From Hypoxylon rubiginosum (Eukaryota > Ascomycota > Sordariomycetes > Xylariales > Hypoxylaceae), in assembly GCA_902806565.1 (NCBI GenBank), contig CADCXA010000018.1, positions 1 to 64,000 on the forward strand: a stretch of DNA of 64,000 nt, in the 5' to 3' direction. Position numbers and translations under genes: made by a program. Below, piece after piece: positions 1-15,940 of the stretch (its first letter is position 1; each line of letters begins with the position of its first letter). Below the pieces are notes generated by a model that was not told the origin of the DNA, searched no databases, and saw only the letters and a program-made list of their open reading frames with translations.

Positions 1-75
1 TTAAGTATAAGGTATTTATAAAATATTATATATTATTTTTATAAAATAACTAATATTTATAACATTAGTTTAATT
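1..75 (+). repeat. Direct repeat A, copy 1 (partner at 10972)
   Basis: The first 75 bases recur almost unchanged at 10972-11046; I see one C/T difference. The two copies lie about 10.97 kb apart in direct orientation. In a tract this degraded, such high identity is notable and could mark the ends of one long element, for example LTR remnants, or a recent local duplication. The copy may start to the left of the window. Confidence 0.8.
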
Positions 76-160
76 TTTTTTAAGTATAATATAATTATTT
101 TTAGTTATTTATACCGAATAAATTACTAGTGTTTTAATTTTTATATAAAAAATTAAAACT

Positions 161-203
161 ATTATTATTATTTATTATTTAAGTTTAAATTTATTACTTT
201 TTT
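161..203 (+). repeat. Direct repeat B, copy 1 (partner at 19250)
   Basis: A roughly 43-base stretch built on ATTATTTAAGTTTAAATTTA is repeated in the same orientation at about 19250-19294, close to the other end of the AT-rich tract. The pair therefore brackets nearly the whole visible isochore. Confidence 0.7.
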
Positions 204-3200
204 ACCTGTAATTATTATATATATTTAGTTTTTTTATTTTCTTTTTAAATAATAAAACTAATATTATATTATATTTAAAGGTTTATAATTTAATAATTAA
301 AATTAGTTTAACCTTTTTATTATATAAAATAAGAAAAGATAAAATGTTATATAAAATTTTTAATAGTATTTTTTAATTATTAATAAAATGTAATTATTTT
401 AATTATATAATTATATTTTTATTTATTATAATATAATAAGTTAAATATATTAATAATTTAAATAATTTCTTTTTTTTTAATAAATAAAACTTTTAAAACG
501 TTTTTAATTTTTTTAAAAAATAATATCTTTTTTATAATGGTATTTATAAAATTAATAAGAATAATATTTAGTGAAGAAAAAAGGTTTTATTTATAATTAT
601 TTATAGTTTTAAAACTAACTATAAAATTACCATTAAATATTTTTAATATAAAATTATTAAATATTTTTAATATTTAATTATTATTATTTATATTATTTAA
701 TATTATTATTTTAATTTTATTTAATTTAAAATTTTTATTTATATTTATTTTAAAATTATTTTTTTAATATTTAATTTAAAGTTATAAGAAAAAAAGTTAA
801 TAAATAATTATAACATTTATATAAATAAAGATAATTATAATAAAAAATTTAAATAAAAGATTTTTTTATTTTTTATTATATAAAACTTTTAAAGTAATAT
901 TTAAAAATTTTATAAAAAGTTTTAAAACCATAATTATTATTATTATAATTTAATAACTATAATTTTATTCATTTTTTTATTTAAAAAAATTAAACCATTA
1001 AAATAATATATTTATTATAAAATTAAAAATATATTTTTTATATTTGTTAATTATAAATTTTAATTTTTTAATAACTTAAACTTTTTTTTTTTTTTTTAAA
1101 TTAATTAAAATATTAAAAGTATAAATAATCCTAATTATAAAATTATAAATTATTAATATAAAATAAAAAGTAATATAATTATTATTTTTTTTATATTAAA
1201 AATTATTAAAATCTATATAATAAATTAAAATTAGGTTTATTAGCTTATAATAATTTAAAAAAACTTTTATTATATAATTAAATCTTTTTTTTATAATATA
1301 AATAAATATTTAAAAACTTTTAATTTTATATATTATTTAATTATATTAAATATTATTAAATTTAATTTCTTATAATATTTAAATATATTTAAACCTAAGA
1401 TATTTAAACCTGTAATATTTTTATAATATAATAATTTATTATAATTTAATAATTATTTTTTATAAATTATTATCTTATTTTAAAAAGGTATTATAATTAA
1501 CTAAAAAAGTGTTAACTTTATTAAATTTAATAAAAAAATCAAAATTAATATTAAGAAATAACATTAAAATAACATTATTATTATTATAAATTTTATAATT
1601 TTTAAAAGATTTTTTATTAATTTATTATAATAACTTTATTAAAATAAATCTTTAATTATTAAATATTTTAATAATTATATTTTATTTTAATTATTAAAAA
1701 TTAATTATAAATAAAGTAAAATAAAAAATTAAAAAAAAATAATATAAAAGTGTATAAAAGTAAATTTAATTAACTTAATAATAAAAAGGTTAGTAAAATT
1801 ATAAATAATTATAATTTAAGTTAATTAATTTTTATAATATTTAATTAATAAGGTTTTAATATTAAATAAATTAATTTATTAAAAGTTTTAATATTTATAT
1901 TATTATATATATATAAGTTAAAATTTTATATATTTTTTTATAAAGTTTTATAAAAATAATCCTTCCTTATTTATTTTAATTTTTTTTATAATTCTTTTTT
2001 TAAAAATTATAATAGTAAAATATTTAATAAAAAAAATTAAAATATATTATTATTAAAATTAGTTTTAATTTTTAATTATAATTATAAAAAATATAAACAC
2101 TTATATTATTTTTTTTAGTTTAAATATTATTATAAGTTATTTTTTTATAGTTGTTTTTAATTATCACTTTTTTATAATTTTAAAGTTATATTACTTAAAA
2201 ACGGTATATCTTTTTTTTAACTTAAAAAAATACTTTAAAAAAGTAATTTACTAATTATAATAATAAAGTTTTAATTAATTAATTTTATAATAAATATAAT
2301 TTAACCTAATTTATTTTTAGTTTTTATATTTAAATTATACTTTTTTTAATTTATAATAAAATTAATTTATAACATTTTAAACTAAAAGATTATAATAATA
2401 TAAAAAAAAAACTATTTTATAAAAAAAGTTTTTATTAATAAATATATTAAAGTATATTTTCCTTTTTAATTTTATTATAATTATATTTTATTAACCGTTT
2501 TTATTAAATCCTTATTTTAATAAAAATATTAACGTTTAAAAGTAAAATTTAAAATAAATATATTTATTAAAAATTAATTAATTAAAATATTTAATAGTAT
2601 TTATAATTATAAAATTTATATATTACTTATATAATTAATATCTTTTTAATTATAACGTAGCCTTTTTTTATAAAAATATAATAAAGTAACTTTATAAAAA
2701 AATATTTAAATAAAATAATTAAAGATAAATATTAAATAAAACATTTATTTATATAATTATATAAGTTTTTTAATAAAATATTTTATTAAAATTATAAGAA
2801 ATTAATTATTAAAAAAAACTTTTTAAAATATATAAAAATATTTTTTTTTTTTAAATATTAATCACTTTTTAGTTTTTTTAATAAAATATATAATAATTAT
2901 TTTTATTATATTAAAAGCTATAATTACTTTTTTAAAAATATTATATATAATTAATTATAAATAAAAAATAATTACGATTTTTTTTTTAAAAAAAACTTAA
3001 CTATTAATAACTTTTTTTTTATTATAATATATAAAAAAGTAAAATTTATAGATTTTATTAAAAGTTTAATATAATATTAATTAGTTTTATAAAATAATTA
3101 TAAAAAAGAAAGGAATATAATATATAAAAAAATCACACGTAAAAATATATTTTATATAAATTATAAAAACGGTTAATAATAAATAATAATATAAAAAATA

Positions 3201-6200
3201 TAATAAATAAAAACAAAACCTTATTATATTTATTATAAATAAACTATTAATTATATAACTTATAATATTATAATTTTTTTTATAATTTATATTTATTAAT
3301 ATCTTTTTTATTAATAACTTTAAAACCTTATTATAACTTATTAAATATAAAGATTTTAAATATTTGTTTTTTAATTTTTTTATAATTTTCCTTAGTAATT
3401 TTTTTTATCTTTTTATTATTTCTTTTAAATTAAAATTCATTAATTTTTTTATTATTATTAAAATTAATATTAAGTTTTTTTAACTTAAATATTTATATAT
3501 TTTTTATAAGGTTATTTAACTTTTAATACTTTTTTTTATTTTAAATAAAAAACTTTAATTTTTTTTTTATATAAATACCTTAAAGTGATAATTTTTTTAA
3601 ATTTTTTAAAATATATTAGTTTTTTATAAAAATATCTACGATTAAAAATAAACTGGTTTAATTATATTATAAATTATATAATTATAATATATTAATATAT
3701 TTAAAAATATTATAAAATAATATAAAGTTATTAATTATTATTTTAATTTTATAAAATTTAAAAACGTTTTTTTTATTATTTTAATTTGTTATTTTAAGTT
3801 TATAATTAATAATAATTTTTAATATTTTATATATATCTTTATTAAATTAAAAAAATATTTAAATATAAATAAAAAGAAAGTTTTTTAAGTTTTTTACGCC
3901 ATGTTAATTTAATATTTTTTAAGTAAAAAACGTTATTTTAATTAAAAAAAAAGCTTTTTATTTATATATTATTTTATATAAACTAAGTTTTTTCTTTTTA
4001 ATTAAAATATAATTAACTTATAATATTAAATTTAATAATAATTTTTAAGGTTTTTTATTATTATTAATATATTTTTTAAGTATAAATATAATTAGTTTAT
4101 ATTTTATTTTAATTTATTTTTATATTTAAAAAAAATAAATAAAATTGGTTTATTAAATAATACTAAGTTTTTTATAAGTAATATTAACTATTTTTTTATT
4201 TTTAAACCCGCTGTTAAATTTAATTATAATTAAATTATTATATTTATAAATAATATTTTTTATTATAAATTTTTCGATGTTTTTTAAGTTTATATTTTTT
4301 AATTTAATAATTTTAATAAAGTTTATTAGTTGTTTTTAAACTTTTATAGTTTTAATTATATTATTATAATTAAATATATACTAAACGTTTAATATTTAAT
4401 AAATAAATATAATTATAAAAAATATATATTTTATAAAATTAAATAACCTTTTATTATCCGTTTTTTAATATTAAAAATATAAGTTAAATATTTTCGCTAT
4501 ATATTTATATATCTTTTTTTAATAATAAAAAACAATAATTTAATTATATATTAATTTAAATTTTTAATAGTTATATAAAATATATATTTTTTAAATAATT
4601 TAGTTTTTTTAATTAATTATATTAATTATTTTATAAGTTATATAGCTTTTTTTAAAATTACAGAAAAATATTTTTTTAAAAAACTAAGTATTTTAAAACT
4701 TTGGTTTTAAAATAATTAAAAGCGGTTTTAATTAAAAAGTTATTAATATTTTTAAATTTTTTAAAGGTTTTAAATATTATTAAAAAAATTATAATTTTAT
4801 AGGATTTATTATTTTATTTTTTTAAAAAAATAAAAATATAATTAAAATTTTATTTTTATAAAACCATTATTAAAATAAGCTTTATTATTATAATATTAAG
4901 TTATATATTAATAAATTTATTTAAGTTATTCTTTTAATAATTATTTTTTTAATTAAATAATTTATTTAGTTTTTTAAAAAAAATATTAATAATAATATTT
5001 TTTTTTCCAGGTAAATATTTAATTTTAAAATTAAATAACTTAATAAAAACTATTTATTATAATAATATAACTTTAAGTAAACTTATAAAACTGTTATTAA
5101 ATTATAAAATTAATATTTTTATATTTATTTTTAATAAAAAACATGTTTTATATATATAATTATAAAATTTTTAAAAAACTTTTATAATTATAAGATATTT
5201 AAACTTTATAATATTATAATTTAACTCGGTATTTTTCCAGGCTTTTAATTTATATTTAATAAGTTTAAAAATTTTTTAATTATTAAGTTAATTAAATATA
5301 GTTTTTTAATTTAATTTTAAAATATTAATTTTAATTATTATTTAAAAGTTAAATTTATAGTTAAAATTAATTAAATAAAAAGCTGTAATTAATATATATT
5401 ATAAGTTAATTATAATAATTTATTACAGCTTATTTTAACGGAATTTTTCTTTTTTTTAAAATAATATAATTAAAATAAAAGTTATTATTATATATTTTTT
5501 AATTTATATTTTAAAATATATTATAAATCCTAGGAATAATTATATTTTAAAAACATTTTTACATTTTATTTATTTAATAATTTTAAAGATTTTTATTTAG
5601 TTTAATTTATAATTATTAATTTTATATAAAAATCTAATAATTTTTATAATTAGTTTATAAAACTTTGATTTTTTAACGTTAATTATTACTTCTTTTAATT
5701 TAAAGTTTAATAAAATTACCGTAATATCTTTTATATATTTAAAAATAAAGTATTAAATTTTAAAGTAAGTTTTTTTATTATTATATTAAATATAAAATTT
5801 TTTAACACTTATATTATTAAAAAAAGGTTTATATATTTAAAACGTAAAATTATAAAATAAACAACTTATTATATATAAAAAATAAGCTATAAAATTAATA
5901 ACATTTTATAATATTATTATTATATAAACTAAATTAATTAAAGTTATAAAAATTATAAGGTTTTTATTAAATATAAAAAAAACAATTTGGTTATATTTTA
6001 AAAATAAGTTAATATAAAATAAAATTTTATATATAATAAACTTTTAAAAAAAACTATTATAATTTTAAAAAAAAAAGTATTTTTAATAATATTTATATTT
6101 AATTTTATATAAAAGTTAATTAATTATAATCTCTTAATTTTTTTTTTAATAATAAATTATAAGTTTTTATAAAACTTATATTTTTTTTTTAAAATATTAT

Positions 6201-9200
6201 TTTTAAAATAATCTTAAAAGATTTTATTATTTTATTTTTAAATAAAATTAAAATAAGGATTTTTTTTATTTACTAGGCCTTATAAGAAACCATTTTAATT
6301 ATATAGTTAAAAAAAAATTTATTTTTAATTTTTTTTAATTTATTAAAATCTTATATAAAAGTTATTTTTTATTAAAAAAAAACCTTAATTAAAAAAAATT
6401 TTTTAACGTTAAAAAATTCTATTAAATTAAACTTTTTTTTTATTTTAACAAAGTGTTTTAAGGTAAATTTTATACCTTTAAATTTCTAAAAAAATTATAA
6501 AAAAATATTTTAAAAAAAGTTATTTATTTTTAATTTATTAAAACCCTTTTAAATTTTCCATATTTTTTTTAACGTTATATTTTTTTAATAAATTAATTTA
6601 AATAAAACATTTTTATTTAATAAAATAATATTAATAAAATAAACTTTTTTAGTTTTAAATTTATATATTATATTTATTAAAATTATAATAATTATAATTA
6701 TAGTTTAATTTTAACAGTTTTTTTTTTTATATATTTTACGGAAAATAATTTTAAAAGTTTTAAAAAAAATATTTATAAATTAATTATCGGTTAAAAATAT
6801 AAAGATTTTATTATTATTTTTTAAATTAAAAAGGTTATTTTTTTTAAAATCTTTATTTTTTTTATAGTAATTATTTTCTTATATTTTTATAATATTAATA
6901 TTTATTATAATTATATTAAAAATTATTTTATATAAAGTAATAAATTTTAATATTTTTTTTATATTAAATATATAATTTAAATTATATTTAATTAATATTT
7001 TATAATAATTATAACTTTTAAAATAATTTAATAAAAAAAACTTATTTATATTATTAATTTAATTTATATTATTAACAGTATTTAATTTTTTAAATTAATA
7101 TAAAACTTGATAAAATTTTTTATAACGTAAATTAAAGTATTATTATAAATTAAAAACATTTTAATTTTTATAAATTTAAATTTTATAATTTTAATTAAAT
7201 CGTTTAATTTTTAAAACTTTATTTTTAATTTATTTTAAAAAATAAAATTTAATTTTAATAATAATTTAATATTAAAAACGTAATTATTAATAATAAATAA
7301 TAAAAATAATAAACGTTATTTTACTAATTATATAAATTTATTTATTATATTTATATAAAATATTTTAATAATAAAATTAAAATTAAATTAAATTATTATA
7401 ATATAATATATAAAAATCTTATATTTTATTATATAAAAATAAATAATAATTAATAACTTAATATTTAAATTTATTATTATAATAATTAAGCTTTTATTAT
7501 TTATATATTTAATATATATAGTTAAATATAAATAAAGTTAATAATAAGTTTTAAGATTATTTAATTTAATTATTTTAAGTAAAAATATAAAAATATTATA
7601 ATTTTATATTAAATTTATTATTATTATATTAAATATTTAAATATTAAATATTTAAAATATATTTTTAAAATAACTATTAGTTTTTATATTTTTTATAATT
7701 TATTTAACTACTTTTTTAAAACTTAGTTTAATAATATAATTAAAAATTTTTATTTTTAATATAAAATTAATAAAAAACTTTTAAACTATATTTAAAAACT
7801 TTAATATATATTAAAATATTTTATTTTATATAATATTAAAGTTTTTTTAAATATTAATTATAATTTTCTTAGTTTAAAATTTTATAGTGTTTAAAAAATA
7901 TTAATTTATAAATATAGTTTTTTTTATATTTTTAATTTTTAATATAAAAACAACATTATAATTATTAGTGTTATATATTTTTTTATTTAAATTTTATTTA
8001 TATTTTATAACGTTTATTTTAATAACTTAATTAAAATATTATTTTAAAACTTTTTTTTTAATTATTTTTTTAATATAATATAAGTTATTTAAATTTATAA
8101 TATTTATAAATTAGTTATAATTAAAATTATTATTAAATAATTTTATTTTATATTTTATAATAATATTAATTTTAAATATAAATAAGTTTAATATTTTTTT
8201 TATTTAAAGTCGCTTAATTATTAATAATATTAATCGTTAAATTAATAACTAATAAGTTAAATTATTATTTAATTATATTTTATAAAAATAATATTTTATT
8301 TATTTTTTTATTTAATTACCGCTTAAGTTTTAATTAAATATAAAATAATAAACCTTAAAATTAATTACTTTTTTTTTTAATTTAATAATATTAATAACTT
8401 TTTATAAAATTAAAATATTAAATATTATATTTAAATTATTTGTTAAATTTTACTTATTAATATTATATATTTATTTTTAATAGTTATAAAAAATAAATTT
8501 ATTTTAAAATATTTTAATAAATAATAAGTAATAGTTTATATAATAATTATTTTTTTTATAAAAAAAATAATTATTATTATATTATTTATTATTTTATAGT
8601 TTTTATATATTAATATATATATTATTATTATAATTATAAAATTATTAGTTAATTTATTTTTATTAAACGGTGTTAATTTTAAGGTTTTTATGTTTTTTTT
8701 TTATATAAAATAAATTAAATTAAATACTTTTAATCGTTTTAAACTTAGCTTTTTATAAGTTTATATTTTTCTATATATTAATATAAAAGTTTATAACTAT
8801 TTTAATTAATTTTATAATTCTTTTATTTATTTTTATAGAATTTTTAGTTAAAATTATAATAAGGATTTTAAATTATATATTAAAAGATATTTTTTTTATA
8901 TTAAGTTTTAATTAATTATTATTTTTATTAGTTTTAATTTAATTAGTGATTTTATAACTTTTTATTATTTTTAATAACATTTTTAAAATTACTTATTTTT
9001 AAATTATTTTTTTTAATTTAAAAAAAAAAAAGGTTTTTAAGTTTTTTATAAAATAAGTGGTGTTATTAATAATATTTTTAATTATAAACTTTTTTAATTA
9101 TTTAAAAATAAATTATATATATATTTTTTTTATAATATTATTTCTTATAAATATAATAAATTTTATAATTAATAAATTATATTTTTAAAGTATTTTAATA

Positions 9201-10971
9201 ATCTTTTTAAAATTATTTAAAATAAATTTAACATTAAAATTAAAAAATTTCATTTAATAATTAACATATTAATAAAAATTATTTATTTTAAACTTATATT
9301 TAATTATTTTTATAACTTTTTTTTAAATATAAACTTTTTTAATAATATTTTTAACCTTTTTTTTTAAAAATTAACTTATTATTTATTAAAAAAATATCCT
9401 AGTTTTAAATAAATTATTAACCTTCTATTAATTAAAAAAATAATTAATATTATTAAATTAATAAAAAATATATTTTTTAATAAATAAATATTATAAATAA
9501 TTAATAAACTTAGAAAAAATTAATATAAATAACATAGTTTAAATTAAGTTTTAATACCTTATAAATATATATCCTTTAAATATATAAAATATAATAAAAA
9601 ACTAGTAATTTTTTTTAAAATTATTACTTAAATTATTTATTAAAAATACGTAATTTTAATAAACATTTAAAATTAATTAAATGTTAAAATTAATAATTAT
9701 ATTAATATTATTTTTATAATTATTATTAATTATAATTTTTAAACTTTTATTTTTAAATACTATAAAAATAAATATAATAAATACTTAAAATATTATTTTT
9801 AATAGTTTTTAAAATTTATAATTAAATGTAAATAAAAGCCTAAAAACTTCTTTTACTAATTTTAAAATTAATAAAAGTTATTTAAATAATATAATAAGTT
9901 TTATTTTAAAATATAAATTTATAATTAATTTAATATAAATATCTTTAAGTTTTAATTTTTTTAGTTTATAAATTTTATTAAAGTTTTATATTTTTTTTAA
10001 AAAAAAGCCTTAAAAAATAACTAATTTAATTTAAATTAATTTTTCAAGTTTTTTAATTATTAATTTTAATTTAACCTAAATTAATTATAAAACTTATAAT
10101 ATAATTAAAAAAAAATTAATAATTATTTTTATTATTAAAATTTATTTTAACTTTTTTATTAAAATAATTATTATAAAAACGGTTAGTTTTTTATATTTAG
10201 GCCTTTTTTTTAATTTTATAAAAAAAATAAAACCAATATTTATAAAACTCGGCAAGTGTTTTTTATTTATATTAATTTTATATATTATTATATTCTTAAT
10301 ATTCTTTAATTATTATAAATTTAATTATTAGTTTTATATTTTAATAAACTTTTTTTTTATTAAACTTTTATTTAATATATTTTTAATTTTTATTTTACTA
10401 ATTTTTTTTAAATTTTAATAATTATTATAATCGTGTTTAAAGTTTTATTTAAATTATTTTTTCTTTAATATAACTAATATTAATATAAGTTAAATTATAT
10501 ATTAAATTTATTTTATATAAATAAATTAAATTTAAATATTTTACTATTAGTTATAATATTATTTAAAAAATAGTTTAAAATAATTAAAATCTTTATTATT
10601 ATTTATTTTAAAAAGTTAATATTTTTTAAAATTACTGGTTTTTATTTATATTAATAAAAAGGATTATTCTTTTAATTATATTAATAAAATAATAGTTTTT
10701 TTAAAATTAAAATTATAAGTTTAAATTTTATAATAATTATTATTAAACTAAATATTAAAAAAATATTTAAATATAAAATAAATATAAAAAATAAATAAAC
10801 GTAACTTATTTAGTTTTAATTATTTTTTATTAAATAATTATAAAAACTTTTAAAATATTTTATAAAAAAAAAACGTTTAATAAAATTATATTTTTAATAT
10901 TATAATTATATATTAATTATATTAAAAAAAAGTGGATAATATTTTTAAAAAAATCCTATAAAAATTTTTTT

Positions 10972-11046
10972 TTAAGTATAAGGTATTTATAAAATATTAT
11001 ATATTATTTTTATAAAATAACTAATATTTATAATATTAGTTTAATA
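10972..11046 (+). repeat. Direct repeat A, copy 2
   Basis: This is the second copy of the 75-base sequence that opens the window. Similarity ends abruptly after the AGTTTAAT near 11046, where the two loci diverge. The only difference I see is C in copy 1 against T here, a RIP-type transition. Confidence 0.8.
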
Positions 11047-12895
11047 ATAAAAAATTAAATATTATTAATTTTATAAGTTTTATAATTATATAATTAAAAT
11101 ATTTTTATAAAAATAATTTTAAATTATAACTTAAAATTTATATTATTATTTTAATAGATTAATCTTTTATAATTTAATATTTTACTAGTAATTTTAATAA
11201 CTTGGTATTTTTAAATAAATAATTAATTAAAAAAAAAAATTAAAATATTAAAATTATTATTTAATATTATTATTTTATTATATTAAATATATTATAAATA
11301 AATATTATTTTAATTTTATAATATAATTATAATAATTTAAAGTTATTAATATTTAATTAATTTTTAAATAAAATTATTTATAGTTTTAAATTTTACGATA
11401 TAATTTTTATAGTTAAGGTTTTTAAAAATTTAATTAACTTTAATATATTATAAAACTTATATTAAAAAAAAGTTAAAATTATTATTAATTTTATAGTTAT
11501 TAATATTAAAACTTAATATAATATAATTTATAAATTAGTAAAATTTAATATTAAAATTTTAATATATTTTTAATTATATAAAAAATATAATTTATTTAAA
11601 AAACCATTTAAAAAATAATTTATTTAATAAATAAAACCGTTTTTAATTATTTAATATATTAAAAAACTTATTTATAAGGTTAATTTATTTTTTTATTAAT
11701 AAATATATAAAGTTATTTTAATAATATATTTTTATTTTATATTAAAAAATAATAATTTATTTATATATAAAATATTATAATTAAAAAGAATTATAATATA
11801 AAATAATAATAATAAATAATAGTTTTATAAAATTAAATGTTTAATTTAATATTATATTAATAAAGTTAAAGGAAAATTAGTTTTTAAATATTTTATTAAA
11901 TAAAAAAAATATTTTATTATTTATAATTAATAATATTTTCATAAATTATTAATATAAAATATAATAAAAATTATAATTAAGTTTAATAAAAAAATGTTTT
12001 TTAATATTAATAAATTTAAAATAATTTAAATAAAATATAAAATATTAAATATATTTAATTTTTTATTTTAAAATTAACTTAAATTATTTTTTATTTTTTA
12101 ATTAATATTAAACTAATAATAATAAACTTTTATAAAATAACTATATATTTTTATAATATATTAATTTATTTTAATAATAAAGTTTTTTAATTTATTAAAA
12201 AAATTAAATTAAAAAATTATTAATATAGTTTTTAAAATTAATATTAAAATTAATATTTTATAAAAATGTTTAATAAATAATTAAATTTTTCAGTTTTTTA
12301 TTTATTAATATTTTTATATTTAAAATAATTAACTTAAAAATAATATAATTATTAAATATATGTTTTTTTTAATAAATATGTAACTTGTTTTATAATAAAA
12401 ATATTTATAACTTTATTAACGTAAACTTATTTTATATATACTTATTATTTTTTTTTTATATTATTAAATTTTTTTTTTTAAAAATTTTTTTTTTTTTACT
12501 TTTTTTTTTTAAATTTACTTTTATTTCGCACGTTTTATTTTTTTTTATATATTTATATATTTAGTTATAATTTAATTTTATTAAATAATATTTTATTTAT
12601 ATAATTATTTTTTAATAATAGTTTTATTTAAAAAATAACTTACGTTATTATTAAAAAATAATAATAAAACTTTTTTATTATTTTTTTTTATTATTTCTTT
12701 TAATAATATCTAATTTATTACTTTATATTTTAAGTTTATATAAGTTTATTTATATATATTATAATATTAAATATTATATAAATGGTTTTTTTAATTATTA
12801 AATAATAATATTTATTTATAGTTTTTAATTTTAAATATTAATATTAATTATATAAAAAGTTAATAAAAATAATAATATTATAATAGTTTTTTTTT

Positions 12896-12954
12896 AAAAG
12901 ATTTTTAATTAAAAGATTTTTAATTAATAAATTTTTAATTAAAAGGATTTTTAA
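12896..12954 (+). repeat. 15-bp tandem repeat
   Basis: About four imperfect head-to-tail units of AAAAGATTTTTAATT. It is a simple minisatellite inside the AT-rich tract with no coding potential. Confidence 0.6.
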
Positions 12955-14102
12955 ATAAATAACTTATAAAAATAAAATAAATTATATTTATTAGTTTATA
13001 ATATTTAATAACGTTATTAAATAAATATTTTAATTATAATAATTTATTTAAAAAAAAAGTAAATTTTAATAAAAAAATATTAAAATTTAAATTTAAATAT
13101 ATATATAATTATATAACAATAAAAAAATATTTTATAAATATATTTTAAATAATATTTATATATAACATGTTAAATATATAAAAATTTATTTAGTTTAATT
13201 AAAATAAATATTAATTAAATTTAATTAAAAAAAAATATAATAAACTTAAAATATATTAACTTATTATAAAAAAAGTTAAGTTAATATTTACGTATTTTAA
13301 AACCGACTTTAAAATAAAAAAAGTTATAAAAAAAAAAAAAAAATTTATATTTATATTAATAGTTAATTAATTTTAACTAGTTATAATAAACTATTAAAAT
13401 TTTTTTAAATTATATTCCAGTAAAATTCTTAGCGATTTAATAAGGTTTAAATATTTTTAATAATTTATATTAAATTATTTTTTATATTAATAAATTAATA
13501 TTAATAAAATAATTAAATATTTAAATTAAATAAATTTAAATTTAATATTATCTAGTTAAATTATATATAAAATATTAAGAATTTAAATTAATTTAATTAT
13601 TTAAAAAGGAATTATAATAAAATAAAAAAACAGTAAAATACTTGAAATTATTTTTTTAGATTAATTAAAATTTAAAGTATTAAAAATATATAATAATATA
13701 ATATTAAAACTTAAAATAATATTATATAAAATTAGAATTAAACTTAAAAAAACGAAATTAATATAATTATTTTAACTTAATAATAAAAAAATAATTTTTA
13801 AATTTTAAGAAATATATTTTATTAAATATTTATATAATTTAATAAATAAAAACAACGAATTTTATATTAATTTAAATATTAATATAATTATTTTAAGATT
13901 TTAAGAATTATTTAAAACTTTAAAAAGTAAAGTAAAAACTAAATTAAAAATATTATAAATATTTTTTAAATTATAATTTAATTATAATAAAAAAATTATT
14001 ATAAAAAAAAAACTAATAGTTGTTTTTTTAAACAATAATTTTAAAGTAAAAATTATAATAAACTTTAATATAAAAACTAAAATAAATTATAAAAATAAAA
14101 AA

Positions 14103-14168
14103 GTATTAACTTTTATATTAAATGTTTAAAATAAAAAGATGTTAATTTTTATATTAAATGTTTAAAAA
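14103..14168 (+). repeat. Two-unit 38-bp tandem repeat
   Basis: The phrase TTTTTATATTAAATGTTTAA occurs twice with about 38 bp spacing, with small transitions between the units. It lies within the AT-rich tract. Confidence 0.55.
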
Positions 14169-14959
14169 AAATTTAATTAATAATAAATAATTATTATAAA
14201 CTTTTAATTTAATAATTTAAAAAATAAAAATAATAAGAATATAATAAATAATAATTTAAATTCTATTAAATTCTTTAAATTAAATATAAAAAATAAACTT
14301 ATAAAATTAATAAAAAACTTTTTAATTATAAATATAATAATTAAAATTAAAAAGGAAAAAAATTTAATAATGTTAATTAAAAATATTAGTTATAAATTAA
14401 TTTTTAATGTTTTAAAAATAAGAAAATTATAAAAAAACGTTAATTAATTAAAATCTAATTTTAAAAAAATTAAATAATTAAAATTAAAAATCGATTTATA
14501 AAACTTTAAGTTTAAGTTTCTAATAAATATAATAATAAGTCTTTTTTAAAATATTAATAATATTATAATTTTTTAAATAATATTATAATTATAATTAAAT
14601 AATTTAATTATTTAAATAAATATATTAATTAATATAATTAATAATTTAAAAATAAAGTTTAATTTAAGATTTTAACGTTTTAATATAATTAATATTAATA
14701 ATATAAATAATTTATTATTTATTATTTTAATTTTTATGTTATTAAATAAAATTAATAAAATAAAATTAATAATTAAAAATTTTTTTTAATATTAAATCTT
14801 AATATTTAGTAACTTATAATAAAATAAAAAATTATATAATAAAAATGTTTAGTTAAAAATATTTATTAAAAAAGTTTATTAAAACTAAAAATTATTTTTA
14901 AATAAAAGCTTTTTTTAATAATTTATAAAATAAAAAAAAAGTTTTAAATATTAAAATTA

Positions 14960-15070
14960 AATTTATAATAAATTAATAATTTATATTAAACTATTAATAA
15001 ATTTATAATAAATTAATAACTTATATTAAATTATTAATTTATAATAAATTAATAATTTATAATAAATAAA
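14960..15070 (+). repeat. About 39-bp tandem repeat, 2.5 units
   Basis: The phrase TTTATAATAAATTAATAA recurs three times, with the first two units about 39-40 bp long and the third truncated. It is a non-coding minisatellite in the AT tract. Confidence 0.6.
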
Positions 15071-15940
15071 AAATATTACGATAAATTAAGAAATTTTAAT
15101 TTTAATATAAAATATTAATAAGTTATTAATAAAAACGTTAGTTTTTTTTTAATAAAAAAAAATTTATAAGGTTTTATATAAAAATATATTAACTTTATAT
15201 ATAGTTTAAATTTTTAAAACTTATTTATATAATATTATATATATTTTATATAAATATTAAACTTATTTATTAAATATTATAATTAATTATAAATTTTTAT
15301 TTTAAAATTTTATAAGTTTTATATACTTTTTAATTTTTTATATAATTTATTAAAAAATATTAAACTTAAAAACTTTATAATTATTTATTTAATAAAAAAA
15401 TTAAATATTTTATTAAAAACTTTTATTAGTAATAATTAAAAAAACTTATAAATTTTTATATTTATAAAATAATATTTTAAAAAAAAACTTAAAAAAAAAA
15501 AAACTAATATTATATAATTTAATTTAAATAGTTTATTTAATTAAAAAAACTTATAATTATAAATTTTAATAAATATATATTTTATATATTAATATATAAG
15601 TTAATTAAAATTAAATAAATAAAAATAATTTAAATTAAAATAATAAAATTAATATATATTAATTAAATATTTAAAATAATAATAAAATAAAAATTAAATA
15701 ATAATTTTAAAATATAAATAAAACCTTAGATTTTTATTTAAATTAAAAAAAATAAAAATTTTAAAATTTATAAAAATTATTATATTAAATTAAAATTATT
15801 TTAAGTTTTTAATATAAATTTTTATTATATAATTTTTTTTATATAAAATTTTAACTAATAAATATTAAAATAATAATATATTAAAAAAAATATATAATAA
15901 TTATTATAATTTTAAAATAATTATATATAAATATTTAAAA

